This document shows positions 12,351 to 22,695 of a stretch of DNA of 64,000 nucleotides, in pieces. The DNA is taken from assembly GCA_963971285.1 (NCBI GenBank), contig OZ020259.1, forward strand, positions 7,812,001 through 7,876,000, read 5' to 3'. The stretch comes from Astropecten irregularis. Lineage: Eukaryota > Echinodermata > Asteroidea > Paxillosida > Astropectinidae. Within the stretch, counting starts at the first letter, position 1. The number at the start of each line of letters is the position of its first letter. A program made the position numbers and the translations under genes. The notes under the pieces were generated by a model, which was given only the letters and a program-made list of their open reading frames with translations, ran no database searches and was not told the DNA's origin.

Positions 12351-13000
12351 AGATAATTTGCGCGATTCACCGTGGCCACTTTTTTTGATTCTCTTCGAAC
12401 TATTGATCCGAGTAACCTATTCGGGTAGGCCTACCATAAAAACCCCGAAGAAAACAAAGTGGTTTCTCTTTCCACCACCACACAATTTCAAGGCATGGCT
12501 GTAAAAAAAATCAATGCAACGCAATTACACATAACAAACGTAATACCTAACATTACTTTCACGAAATTCCAAGTACGGAATACACATACTTATTTAAGGA
12601 AAGGCGCCCATATCTTACGTCACGAAATCACATATATTTGTATGCTGCCACTTTGACGAAATTCAAAGAATCCTTATTTTGGGGAGCTTTCGGGTTTAGC
12701 GTGTTGAGAGAAAAAATAATCCAACAAAAGTCTCCCTTTCTGTGTTCAGTGCATGTGAGACTTTCTCTTATCAAGTAATTTAATGATAAAGTTCAAACAA
12801 ATTAAGCGATGTAAAGTTAAATAAAGAACATCCTCTTTAATTTTGCGAATCATATAAATCACGTTATCAAAAATTCTAATCGTGTGATTGGATTTGTATG
12901 TCTTGGCTTCCGGTTTTGCGGAAAGTGTTTCTACGCCATTCAGTATAGAGTGCGGCGGAGCGTTAATTCATTTGTTACCACAAAATAATAACGAGGACAC
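12351..13000. other. No feature recognised
   Basis: Ordinary AT-rich sequence with no supported gene or repeat. Confidence 0.4.
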
Positions 13001-13007
13001 CGCACAG

Positions 13008-13075
13008 GCGCGGTTCTATAGGGGGGCTGGGGGGCTCTAACCCTCCCCCCCCCAAAAAAAAAATAATAATAATAA
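13008..13075 (+). mobile_element. G/C-tract transposon end (fragment)
   Basis: It begins CAGGCGCGGTTCTATAGGGG and runs through GGGGGGCTGG, a C-tract and an A-tract. The same terminus occurs inverted at about 14018-14072. The left and right flanks share no target-site duplication, so these may be two separate fragments and not one element. Confidence 0.45.
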
Positions 13076-13235
13076 AAATGGATGGTATATTGTGCCTTCG
13101 AATCGGTCTATAGTCATTCGACGATATCATTTGATATCCATGAACCAGCCGGGGTTGATTGGGTTTATTCGTTTGTTTTAATATCATTTCATGGTTGATA
13201 CCTGATGTTGGATACTGGCAGAGTGATGTTTATAC

Positions 13236-13720
13236 AAGTTACTAGAATAGTAATTCAATGCTGGACAATGTATCTGGCTTATGGTCTGGTCAATGTGATT
13301 TCAAATGTTGTCCAGGAAAAATGGAATAGAAAATGGAAATCTGAAAATAAAACGAATAAGTGTTTATTATGACCTCCGTCTGTAGAGTCTGTGACAAGGC
13401 ATAAACAGCCTACTCTATTGCATGCAGATTAATACAATACGACTTCAGAGCCGTTCAGAGCAGCTTTATTGTTCAATAATTGAGGTCACCTTGGCTGGTG
13501 CCAAATCTAGATTGGTCTTTTATAGAAATAATAACCTTTTATTATCGCCATATGGTGTGATTTTCACCAGGTACTGCGTTGTATAGAAATCCATGGCGGT
13601 CTCCGTTTAGAGATAATTATAGACTAATTTAGTCGTGACGCATTTGGCTGCGTGGGTTTATATCAAAATCAATTCAATTCACATTATGTATGTGTGTTAA
13701 CTTGAAATCGAGTAAGAAAT
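13236..13720 (+). repeat. Dispersed repeat R1, copy 2
   Basis: Direct copy of 11420-11765 (anchors given there). It is slightly longer because of small internal indels. Confidence 0.65.
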
Positions 13721-13784
13721 GACAGCACGAAGGCAGATAATTATGTACAGCCATGTGTTGCTCTGGTTTATTTTATTTTTTATT

Positions 13785-14075
13785 TTTTATTTTTTTTGGG
13801 GGGGGATGGGGGGGTGCTAGAAGGGCCATTATTTTTTTATTGGGGGGGGGGGGTAGAAGACCCAATTCTTTGGGTTCTTAACACTCGCTTCTGCTATGTC
13901 TTATTAGGAGTCGAAAAAATGCACATTATAGCACACACAACGCGTTTTTTGTTTCATTGGCGCTTAATAACTGAACAAAAATTATTTAGACAATTTATTT
14001 TTGTATTTTACATTTTTTTTGGGGGGGGGGGGGGGGCTACTGCCCCCTTAGACCCCCGTAAAACCGCGCCTGCTT
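13785..14075 (-). mobile_element. G-tract-rich transposon end
   Basis: Long T-then-G runs occur at 13780-13810, 13840-13853 and 14010-14036. They end in CCGCGCCTG, the inverted form of the 13008 terminus. Several runs of more than ten G could form quadruplexes or be slippage-prone assembly artefacts. Frames through here are simple-sequence shadows. Confidence 0.45.
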
Positions 14076-14719
14076 CCAATTACTCCGTAATATACGCTAT
14101 TGCTACCTTCTATCCAATGTAAACGCGACACTGATCAGATTCTTGTCGTTTGATCACTACCACTGGATCAGATCTTTGGCATGTCAGAATCTAAGAATGG
14201 GATGTTCTAATAATTCAAAAAGCAAGGCCTGTGCTCTGTTGGACGCCACACGACACAAAACTAAACGCACCATTATGTTTGTTTTATATTAATGTTTAAA
14301 GTTTAACATTAAACCATGAGTCTCGGGACCCGGTTTTTAACAAACAAATATAAATTTCCTGCAATCATATATCCTCTTCATATGGGCGAACCAACTCTTC
14401 CAAAACCATGTCGGTGTGATTCAGATTGATTAAGTGTTCATTTACCAATCACAAGGAATAATCATGCTTTGAAATTGACAAAGAATATAATAACTACAAA
14501 TCACTGTTGTAAACAGCATGGGGCTTGTCAGTATAAGAGTATCAGCCCACAAAGCTTTCATTAGGCCTACTATTTTCTCCAAAAAAAACAAATGAAAAGA
14601 TTTATTTTGATGAATAAAGGTGTTTTATGAATATGTATAGATGTCGATGATTGAAACGGATACTCTTTTTTTTTTCTTTTACAATTACAATTATTGAAAA
14701 GTGAACAAAAAGAACAATT

Positions 14720-14792
14720 GACAGGAGCGGGATTCGAACCGGCGAACTCCTGAAAACCGTACAGGCGCTCTACCACCTGAGCCATCCAGCCC
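14720..14792 (-). repeat. tRNA-like sequence (SINE head)
   Basis: On the minus strand it carries a consensus A box (TGGCTCAGGTGG) and a perfect B box (GGTTCGAATCC), so an internal RNA polymerase III promoter is likely intact. The anticodon stem does not pair fully and position 33 is C. At least four relatives lie in this window. It is therefore a tRNA-derived repeat and not a functional tRNA gene. Confidence 0.75.
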
Positions 14793-14819
14793 TGCGTTGG
14801 TGGTGACCCCAATAGTCAA

Positions 14820-15076
14820 TGCGCTGTATTTTTTAACGCATGAGGGTGCTGTTAGGTGTACAACTTTATTTACTTCCGGGGGTACTGGCCGGTTAATTGT
14901 CAATTGAGCAGAGGTCATTTACGGACAATTTTGTCTTTTGGGATACGATAGAAGTGTATATTTTTACTACGACATGTATGAGTTGTATTCTGACACAGCG
15001 GTTCACAAGAACAAGGCATTGTTAATGACCCCGGAAGTAATTCGAAGCGCCCTCAAGCGTTCAAAAATACCGCGCA
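14820..15076. mobile_element. 257-bp palindromic MITE inside the composite
   Basis: The ends are inverted copies (TGCGCTGTATTTTTTAACGC at the left against TGCGCGGTATTTTTGAACGC at the right). A second inner pair is built around TTACTTCCGGGG. The relative at 47720-47995 lacks this block: its sequence runs straight from the CCAATAGTCAA segment into CTATCTTTGTTCGT, giving an empty site. The length of any target duplication is unclear. Confidence 0.7.
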
Positions 15077-15216
15077 TTATCGTTGTTCGTTTGGCAGTGC
15101 AGTCAGAAGCCATGGAACCACGCACACACCGCCATGCCCCAGGGATCGTTTCAATGATACAAGTAGCAATACTGCACACTGGGAACGGTACATGGGGGGA
15201 TCACTCAAAGGATGAG

Positions 15217-15289
15217 AGACTGGATGGCTCACTTGGTAGAGCGCCTTTACGGTGTTCAGAAAGTCGCCTGTTCGAATCCCGCACCAGTA
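15217..15289 (+). repeat. tRNA-like sequence (SINE head)
   Basis: A-box-like TGGCTCACTTGG and near-perfect B box TGTTCGAATCC, followed by the family's TTTCTTTGTTAACTTTTC tail. It is degenerate as a tRNA. Confidence 0.7.
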
Positions 15290-15844
15290 CTGTTTTCTTT
15301 GTTAACTTTTCAATGACTTTCAAAAATCAGTCATTTTCCCTTGTGCTCATTTGATGATTACATTAATAGCACTGTGTTACCCGGGGATTGAGCGTCATTG
15401 TACGGTTGTTTCCAAGTCAACATTGTAGATTTTGACGCTGTCGGGCTCATATCTACGAGCATAGAATGAATCAATACAAACCATTTTGATTGCCCGGTCA
15501 TCAATTATGTTTGTAAAAATAAAACTGACAACCCGCAGAAAACATTCTCATAAATTTAACAATTTAGCTCGTGGGCCCACATGTAAGACGAAAAATACAA
15601 AGCGGTTCTATACAAAAACCTTTTTTCCACCAATTGGGTGCAATTTATTCAATTTGTTTCTTGCATTTTCTTGCATTTCAAACATGTTCATGTTTTAATA
15701 AACCATTTACATAAATGCAAGGGGTTTAGTGCTCACAATTTCGGGCAGAGATGTACCTTATCAATGTTAGTATTATTACTGTGTATTACATTTTTATAAT
15801 TAATGAAGCCTTATGTCCGTTGAAAATTAAGGATTTTTTTTATC

Positions 15845-17010
15845 AAAAAGCAGTCTGCTGTCCTTGTTTGAAATTATGGGCAGACATGTTGGTGTTTTGA
15901 TTGGATGGTTTTTATTTCTTCGACCGAACAGAGCAGCTAAATTAAGTCTCTTTGTTATTGACTTAGTACGCTCCACAATCTCCCGTCTCTCTCATTATTT
16001 TCTTGTTTTAATGTTTTGTTTTCAACTGAAGAGTCGCCAGTCTGTTGCAAAGAGCTTAACTCAAACGGCAGTGGGCAGTCCTTGGTTGAAAATAATGGGC
16101 AGACATGATTGCAAGGTTCCTATTTCGTCAACCTGACAGAGCAGCCCAACGCAGTCTCTTTGTCATTGACTTCGTACGTTCCCTGATTCTTCGTCTCACT
16201 CCTATCGTCTTGATTAATTAATTTTATAAAAACACTCCCACGATCCATCGCACCATACAGTCAAGGATCGTATAAAATTAAATATCCTCATAGCGGGAAG
16301 TTGTCGTGGTTTGTGTGTAATACACTGTCAAGGTAAGGCCTTTGTTGGGAGATTTGATGGAAACCGTGCAATTGTTTTTAACGGATTATATTAGAGACTA
16401 GAAAGGCTCAACATCTGACATGATGACTTGCAGATATTAAAGTTTATTTGTGAATTCTGTTCAGATTTTTCATCATATTTAATGGTGAACCGTGCAAATA
16501 ATCAACCCCAAAACTGTATTTTTAGGGTGCTTGAACAAGCTTGAAAATTGTCATTCAGCTTTCTGTCCTGTTTTAAAAACGGCCTTGGACCCACATCGTT
16601 CGGTAGGGGCTTAACACTTACAGTTTTTTCTTTCTATATTTAGTTGCCTGTTGCAAAGAGCTTTACTTAAATAGCAGTCAGCCGTCCATGGTTGAAATTG
16701 TACGCAGGCATGATGATTTTTTGATTGAATGGTTTCTATTTCTTCAACCGGGCATAGAGCATCTCAATGCAGTCTCTTTGTCATTGACTTATTACGATCC
16801 TTAATTCCCCTTCTCTCTCCTATTGTCTTGGTTCAATTTACAAACGCTCCTACCATTTATCGCACAATACAGTAAAGGTCCGTAGGCAATTAACAATTCT
16901 CCTAGCGGGAAGTTGCCGTGGTTTGTGTGTAATACACAGTCAAGGTGAGGCCTCTGTTTGGAGGTTTTAATGGAAACCGTTGCAATTGTTTTCTGATGGT
17001 ACGTGAGCTG
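15845..17010 (+). repeat. Triplicated segment upstream of the split lectin
   Basis: Three related blocks start near 15850, 16035 and 16635. Shared landmarks are CAGTCTCTTTGTCATTGACTT, TGGGCAGACATG or its variants, and in the last two AGCGGGAAGTTG followed by TGGTTTGTGTGTAATACAC. The blocks end about 300 bp before the lectin start at 17312, so they may belong to its promoter region. Confidence 0.7.
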
Positions 17011-17311
17011 ATGCAGATTCCATATCACGTCACTTTCTCCCACTGTCTCGGCTGATCATTCCAGTGCTTGATATTGGAAGCGTGTGTATATGTAGTGGTT
17101 TTACGTCTGCTTCGTGATTGTATGAATCTAGCAATTATATACCAACCTATTCTAAGCAGGATTTGTTTTACAATTTCAACCTACTTCAGACTTTATAGTA
17201 GGTTATACAACAGACTTGGAGCATTGCTAACTTCGCTTGATCATTGGATAGGAGTATTTGTGAAATTATCCCTTCTCGACGTTTGGACAATAACGTGCAT
17301 TTGCTGTCATC

Positions 17312-18534
17312 ATGTTTGCTGCGATTGTAGTCGTATTTGCTGTTTTATCAAATGCTCCTCAAGTTTCTGCCAGGTGTACAAGTCTGCACGAGGGGCCACC
17401 CTGCCCTCCGGAGTGGCATCACTGGGGAATTTCTTGTTATTTGGCCACTCAATCCAGCTTTGCCTGGTCGAGTGCCAGAGCCGAGTGCGCCAAGTTAGGT
17501 GGCATTCTGGTCGTGCCAAGCTCCCTGGAAGAGAATGATTTCATCGCGGACGATGTTATTCCGGACGGGGAGAAATCTTGGATCGACTGCAACGACGGTT
17601 GTCCGTAGGAAGCTGAAACATCATGCAAGCATGATGCCCATTCTCAAAGAGCTCCATTGGCTCCCTGTTGAACAGCGAATTCAATTCAAATTACTAGGAA
17701 TAATTTTTAAGTTGATTCACAGCAGTGAGTCTGCACCAGGATACCTCACCGAAATTATTCAAGTTGAAACCCCTGCCTATCAAACGAGGAGTAGTAGTGG
17801 AGTAAGGCTGGTTCCCTTCTCTTTCAAGTCTCATGGGAAGACACCAAGTCAACAGTACGGTGATCGTGCCCTTAGTGTGGCCGCACCACACTTATAGAAT
17901 AGTCTTCCATCAAACTTAAGGTCGCTTGCACGTTTTACTCAGTTTAGATCCCAGTTGAAAACATATCTTTTTAGACGGTATTTTAAGTAATTCTAGTCCA
18001 CTGACACTTTTTATGGGCGTTTTCTTATATCGCGGTCCTATTTTTTCTACATTTAAATTTTTCATGGTTTTTATGGTTATTGATTTATATGTGAAATGTG
18101 TAATGCTAAAGTATTTTTAAGTCGTAAACATTTTTTCTTGCATAGTATTTAAGGCAATGTTTTTAATTCTAGTCTGTTTACTCTGAATAATGCTTTTTAT
18201 ATTTATATTTATATTTGTGTATGATATGTACAGACGGTTGAGACGTCATGTTGTGTAACTGTCTTTAAAAAATAAATTATTATTATTATTATTAATAGAG
18301 AAGACATTACAAATCTGTTTGATAAGCTGGGCCATGCCAATGGGTTTCATCTCTTGGGGTTTTCGAGGGATCCTGGGTGTGCGAGGAGGGAGGAGTGGAG
18401 ATCAGCTACAGGAATTGGGTACCCGGGCAACCTGATGACTATTATGGAGAAGATTGTGGTATGATTTTTGGAGATACTCATTGTCTCATCGCGCAGTATG
18501 CAAGCAGCCTACTTACTCACACCGAGACCTGTAA
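17312..18534 (+). pseudogene. QPD C-type lectin split by a LINE insertion
   Basis: The 5' part (17312-17596) encodes a signal peptide starting MFAAIVVVF and a CTLD through EWHHWGISCY, AECAKLGGI and WIDCND, closely matching the intact lectin at 3012-3485. Coding homology stops at 17596 and resumes at 18365 with EGSWVCEEGG, NW.PGQPDD and EDCGMI. The intervening 768 bp carry a LINE 3' end. Near 18475-18495 a second lesion removes the WND region and shifts the frame; the closing AVCKQPTYSH is found in another frame, ending at 18532-18534. The QPD sugar motif itself survives. Residues on either side match the intact gene where no intron exists, so splicing is not needed to explain the gap. A truncated secreted fragment could still be made. 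Confidence 0.88.
17597..18296 (+). mobile_element. LINE 3' end (CR1/L2-like) inserted in the lectin
   Basis: The plus-strand frames read LKELHWLPVEQRIQFKLL, then YGDRALSVAAPHL and NSLPSNLRSL, then LKTYLFRRYF. This is the known C-terminal tail of CR1/L2-group reverse transcriptases. It is followed by a 3' untranslated region and an ATT microsatellite tail (about 18277-18293), as expected for these elements. The copy is heavily 5' truncated and its frame has stops. About 70 bp of unexplained DNA (18297-18364) separates the tail from the resumed lectin. Confidence 0.85.
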
Positions 18535-20241
18535 TTCGGAACACACTTCAGAATCTGTGTTGGATCTGGCTGCCTTTCACCATGCACCGCCCTCACACAA
18601 TCATATACAACTCAAATTTCTTTATCAACAATCCAAGTGTTTCTTCAGATAGTAACATTAATGACGCTGTGCACGCAGGATACACAGTGACTTAGGTTTA
18701 CGATAACTGTTAATCAGAACATCCAGTCTCGCACGTCTAGCGGAAACCACCGGTACTTTCAGAATAACAGCTTTCCATAAACAAGTTTTGTTTCCACCAG
18801 CTACATCGTATTCTAGGATATTTCCCTCACATCGGACGGATGGAACTGTTTTCATTGGGGCAAAATCGACTGAACGGCGGGACATATCTTTCAGTAGCGG
18901 AAACATGACAATGTATGTGATCATTTAACGAACACACTGTGCATGTGGACCGTTTGAGCTCTGCGTCTGAGCTCAAAACTGATCTTGATTGTGCTGGAAG
19001 TTCTGCTTGTTTGTAACGATGGCCGGCTGAACAATACTATAGTGCACTCATGGTGAGCATTAAATTAATCTGATCACCTGTAATAGTATTCACTCGACTT
19101 TACCAATTTGATCGCAACGATTGGCTGATATTTAGGCTCTAGCTGGACACATTCATAAAGTTTAACACACTTTGCTCTCTATGTACATGTGTGTATTCAT
19201 CATTTGTTTTACTGTCCATTTTATACCCTCAAGTTGAATTCGTATATTCACACATTGCTGATAAAGCCAAGACCCGCACTGTACCTGTATATAGAAGACT
19301 AGAAAGGCCAAGTCCAACATCTGACTTGTTGACTTACTTGCGTGAGTTGTTTGATGAATTCTGCTCAGATTAATATAACAGTGTCCATATTTAAAATTTA
19401 AAGAGAACAATACAAAAAGCAAAAAATTTAAAAAAATAAAAATTAAAAGAGCACAAATTGTGTACAATTCAGCACCAATTTGAATATCAATAAGCTTCAT
19501 GCAGTAGAATATTAAAGTAACATGCTGTGTGGTAAACCTCTATTTGTGCGATCAAATTTATTCAAATTATATTATATATTTTACGTGATTTTCAAGCCAC
19601 TTTCATTTGTGAATTTTATTTAATCTGTAGATGGCCTGTTTTGCATCAGATGTTTATAATTTGGAGCCAATTGAAATTTTTTCACTGTGCTTAGATGAAG
19701 GGAAAAATCCGAAAAAATGATAATTATAATAAAATTTTTTTAGCACAAATATTTAACACTTTGGCACCATGTTCAATACCAATAAGCATGAGTAGACAGA
19801 AAAGTAACTCTTTTGTGTGTTATATTACATTTCGATCTAAGAGTTTATTTCAAACCAATGTCCTTGTAAATGACATTGATAGATAGCCTGGTTTGAATCA
19901 GTCGTTTATAATTAAAGGCAGTATCATACTTAAATTTTGTGCAAAAATATACAGATTCATGGGCAAAAATATCAAGGAAGATACAGTAATAGTCATATGT
20001 GAAAATTTCAGTCCCATACAGTGCCCACTTTTTGAGAAAAACAGTGAAAAACAGCCACAGTATTTATTAAGTCTTTTCTCTTTAATTTTTTATCATTTCA
20101 AAGATCAAAAAGATTTTAAGTAATTGTTTTACTAATTTCTGGATAAATGCAACTCTTTTAACAGTAGGTTTCTACCACCACCATCTTCATACCTTGTAAG
20201 TTATAGGTAAATTTGTGAACATTTATGATTTGGTCTCTTAC

Positions 20242-21434
20242 TAGACTTGGGGCCAAGTCTTTCTTTATAGTCCGCTTAGTCTTTTTTCCTCGCAACTCTC
20301 GCGAAACCGCGCGAGACTCATGGCTACAGCGAGAGTTCAGCTCTCGGCCCGGGACCTCTCAAAAAGAAAGACTTGGGAAACCTGTTTTAGACACATATTC
20401 ATTTATTCACGTATGGGCGTGCTTTGCATTACGGTTGCCGTAGAGAAGGCCGTTAAGACGAGTCCATTTTATTTGAGGGTGTATACAATTTTAAATAAGG
20501 CAGCAGTGGTGTACTTACTACTTACATTGGACAGCATTTTCAAATTATGGTTTTTGTTCATTTACTTCATAAGTTGAATGATTTAATAAATAATTTTGTA
20601 TTAAGCTGGAACTGAATCTATTATTTTAACATACGTGCATTAGTTCATGGAAATGAATAATATCTACGGTAAATGTCAAATGTAGGTTAACATGTACCTG
20701 ATGTACGTAGATATACACTATAGCTACAGTTAGTAAGACGGACTTAAAAGATATTCCTATTATGCACAAAGAAGATAAAAACAAACATGCACATATTAAT
20801 TTCACGACCCACGAGTTAAAAGTCTCATTTTCAAGGTCATACTGCAGCTATATAGCTAGATACGTGCGACGGCTGTGGTTGTGTATTCAATGTGAATCAG
20901 CCCTGTGTACACGTGCAGGATGTACCGTAGGCCTACATAATGAATATTCATGTATTTCAAAAAGATTGGTCAATCAGACGCGTCCGTACGATTTCGGCTA
21001 AAGAGCCCATAGGCCGTGTAAAAAGTGAAAACAGGTTTCCCAAGTCTTTCTTTTTGAGCGGTCCCGGGCACTGATCTATACAAACTGGATAGGTCGCGGG
21101 TGCAGTGATTAGACGGCGAGCCGTGAAGTCACCAGCGGCCATGTTAGGATCTTCAGCACAATACTAATTGCACTGCATGACTGCACAGCAAGCACTGCAG
21201 CAATTCTCTGTATCCTCCGGCTGCCGCGCCTGCCAATGTATTGAATATCCCAAAATGGCTGCACGGATGCTTCACCTGCAGAGCAGCGCGACCTATCCAG
21301 TTTGTATAGATCAGTGGTCCCGGGCCGAGAGCTGAACTCTCGCCGTAGCCATGAGTCTCGCGAGGTTTCGCGAGAGTTGCGGGAAAAAAGAGACAATCAC
21401 CGCGCGGACTAAGAACGACTTGGCCCCAAGTCTA
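20242..21434. mobile_element. Inverted-repeat transposon with exact 9-bp duplication (MULE-like)
   Basis: The ends are TAGACTTGGGGCCAAGTC and its complement, and the inverted arms extend over about 140 bp, including GCAACTCTCGCGAAACC and TTCAGCTCTCGGCCCGGGAC. The 9-bp flanks GTCTCTTAC (20233-20241 and 21435-21443) are identical. Nine-base duplications are known for Mutator-like elements. No transposase is present. The right arm itself carries a further MITE (21069-21316), and without it the element would be about 937 bp. Confidence 0.85.
21069..21316. mobile_element. 248-bp MITE with 8-bp duplication (hAT-like), copy 1
   Basis: The ends are CACTGATCTATACAAACTGG and its exact complement. The flanking GTCCCGGG at 21061-21068 and 21317-21324 is identical. 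The intact sister arm at 20346 has one GTCCCGGG (as its complement) and no insert, which proves the insertion. An 8-bp duplication is typical of hAT elements. Confidence 0.92.
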
Positions 21435-22434
21435 GTCTCTTACCAAAGTATGATACTACTTTTAACAACCGCAGCCAAACTAGCTGTTTGCTGTGCCAAC
21501 TTTGTTAATTGTGCGTAGATTAACCAAATCGTGAATCATACTATACGTGCTCTGGCTGAATGTAGACAACCCAAACCAGCAAACCAAACTGGGTGCAACA
21601 AAATTAAATTAGATCCAACTCAAATTTAAACAGAGCACAAATCGTGTTCACTCAAACATCATTTCAATATCAATAATCATCAGTATAGCGTAAAAGTTAT
21701 ATGTTGTCTGGTTAAACTGTATTCGTGGGATTAATTGTATTCGAGTTTCAGTGTGAATTTCAACCTTTATTCATTGTAAATGACATTTCATTGTAAATGA
21801 CATTTTACTGTGAATGGTATTTCACTGTAAATGACATTTTATCTGTAGATATATAGGCTGTTTTGCATGAGGCGTATAATTATAATCTACAACTCGGGCC
21901 AATTTCATAAAGCTGCTTAACTGTAAAGCGACACTTCTCTGTTTACTGCAGCAGAAACATTTACTCAAACTGGGACACTTTTTAGAAACCGCCTGGTGAT
22001 TCGCATTGTTCTGACATGGATGTTTGTAAACATTCAGTGTAGAAGGATTAGGAATGTATTTAGCTTTATTTGAAAATCGATAAGCGCGCAATCATTACTG
22101 CATAAGCAGCCCTTTGCAATTCGTCCCCATTAATATGCAATAGATATGAATACACATCAAAACATTATTCTGGAACGATCGAATTTAGTAGGGAACTTAT
22201 AGACAATTATAACGATCTCAATTATTTCAGTCTTGAATTTGTTTGACGAATTGTCCATTATGTCAACCATAGTCTTATAATATTCGAGTAAAACCAAAGA
22301 CATTTATCAGATTTACCTGTACGTGCTAAATACAATCATTAATAAAAGTGACAGTGCATTAGTTCAAAGAAATTAATTTACATGTACCAAGCATTTTCAT
22401 GTATGTTATTTGTCTGTATTGAAATCACCATTCA

Positions 22435-22473
22435 ACTGTGAAGCTTATGCCTTAAAGTCATAAGCTTCACAGT
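22435..22473. repeat. Perfect 15-bp hairpin
   Basis: ACTGTGAAGCTTATG and its exact complement are separated by 9 nt. It is absent from the related flank at about 38170, which keeps only a GGCTTCACGGTGG remnant. Confidence 0.7.
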
Positions 22474-22695
22474 GGATTGTTTGTTGCCAATAGCTGCAGC
22501 ATTTGTTTAGCTTGCAAAATACGGGCCTTGCGTATTGATTTCGACTTATTTGCGCAGCGGCGTTTAGAACAAATATACGCCGTCACAATTTGTCATTTAC
22601 CCATGGTACACAATGGTTGGCAAACAATGACATGATCCTAGAATAGTTTAAATGTTTCAACACAATTCATTTGACGTATAATATGCATAATACAA

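Larger units (their letters stand above)
14690..15350. mobile_element. Foldback composite with divergent tRNA-like ends
   Basis: A minus-strand tRNA-like sequence (14720-14792) and a plus-strand one (15217-15289) face away from each other. Their outer flanks are also inverted copies: TTGAAAAGTGAACAAA at the left against TTTGTTAACTTTTCAA at the right. The same arrangement recurs in shorter form at 47720-47995. A 257-bp palindromic element sits inside this copy. Confidence 0.7.
19916..21461 (+). mobile_element. T1 TTAA-flanked MITE, interrupted
   Basis: The ends are AGGCAGTATCATACTT and CAAAGTATGATACTACTT with TTAA at 19912-19915 and 21462-21465. The body follows the 332-bp T1 copies, but an element at 20242-21434 interrupts it. 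The surrounding repeat has empty counterparts near 815 (complement) and 36715, where TTTATAATTTACAACC runs through without the insertion. Confidence 0.85.
18640..22560 (+). repeat. Lectin cassette B: 3' flank, inverted copy of cassette A
   Basis: Excluding the transposons at 19916-21461, this tracks the complement of 2240 down to about 470. Examples are GGCCGGCTGAAC (19021) against its complement at 1992, and GCTCTGGCTGAATGTAG (21550) against its complement near 720. The part from 21740 to 22560 is also repeated directly at 37390-38290, for example TTTACCTGTACGTGC at 22312 and 38063. No additional gene is visible. Confidence 0.7.

Noticed and set aside
13008-14072. One complete 1.06-kb hAT element bounded by CAGGCGCGG ends
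   Set aside because: The 8-bp flanks outside the two ends do not match, so two separate fragments are as likely.
14720-14792. Functional tRNA gene
   Set aside because: The B box is perfect but the anticodon arm is mispaired with C at position 33, and several diverged copies with the same long tail exist; better explained as a SINE-type head.
14938-15354. 138-codon plus-strand frame
   Set aside because: It crosses the foldback composite and the tRNA-like head, so it is a chance frame in repeat DNA.
17068-17538. 156-codon plus-strand frame overlapping the split lectin
   Set aside because: It overlaps the lectin in another frame; the lectin frame has paralogues and a signal peptide, this one has none.
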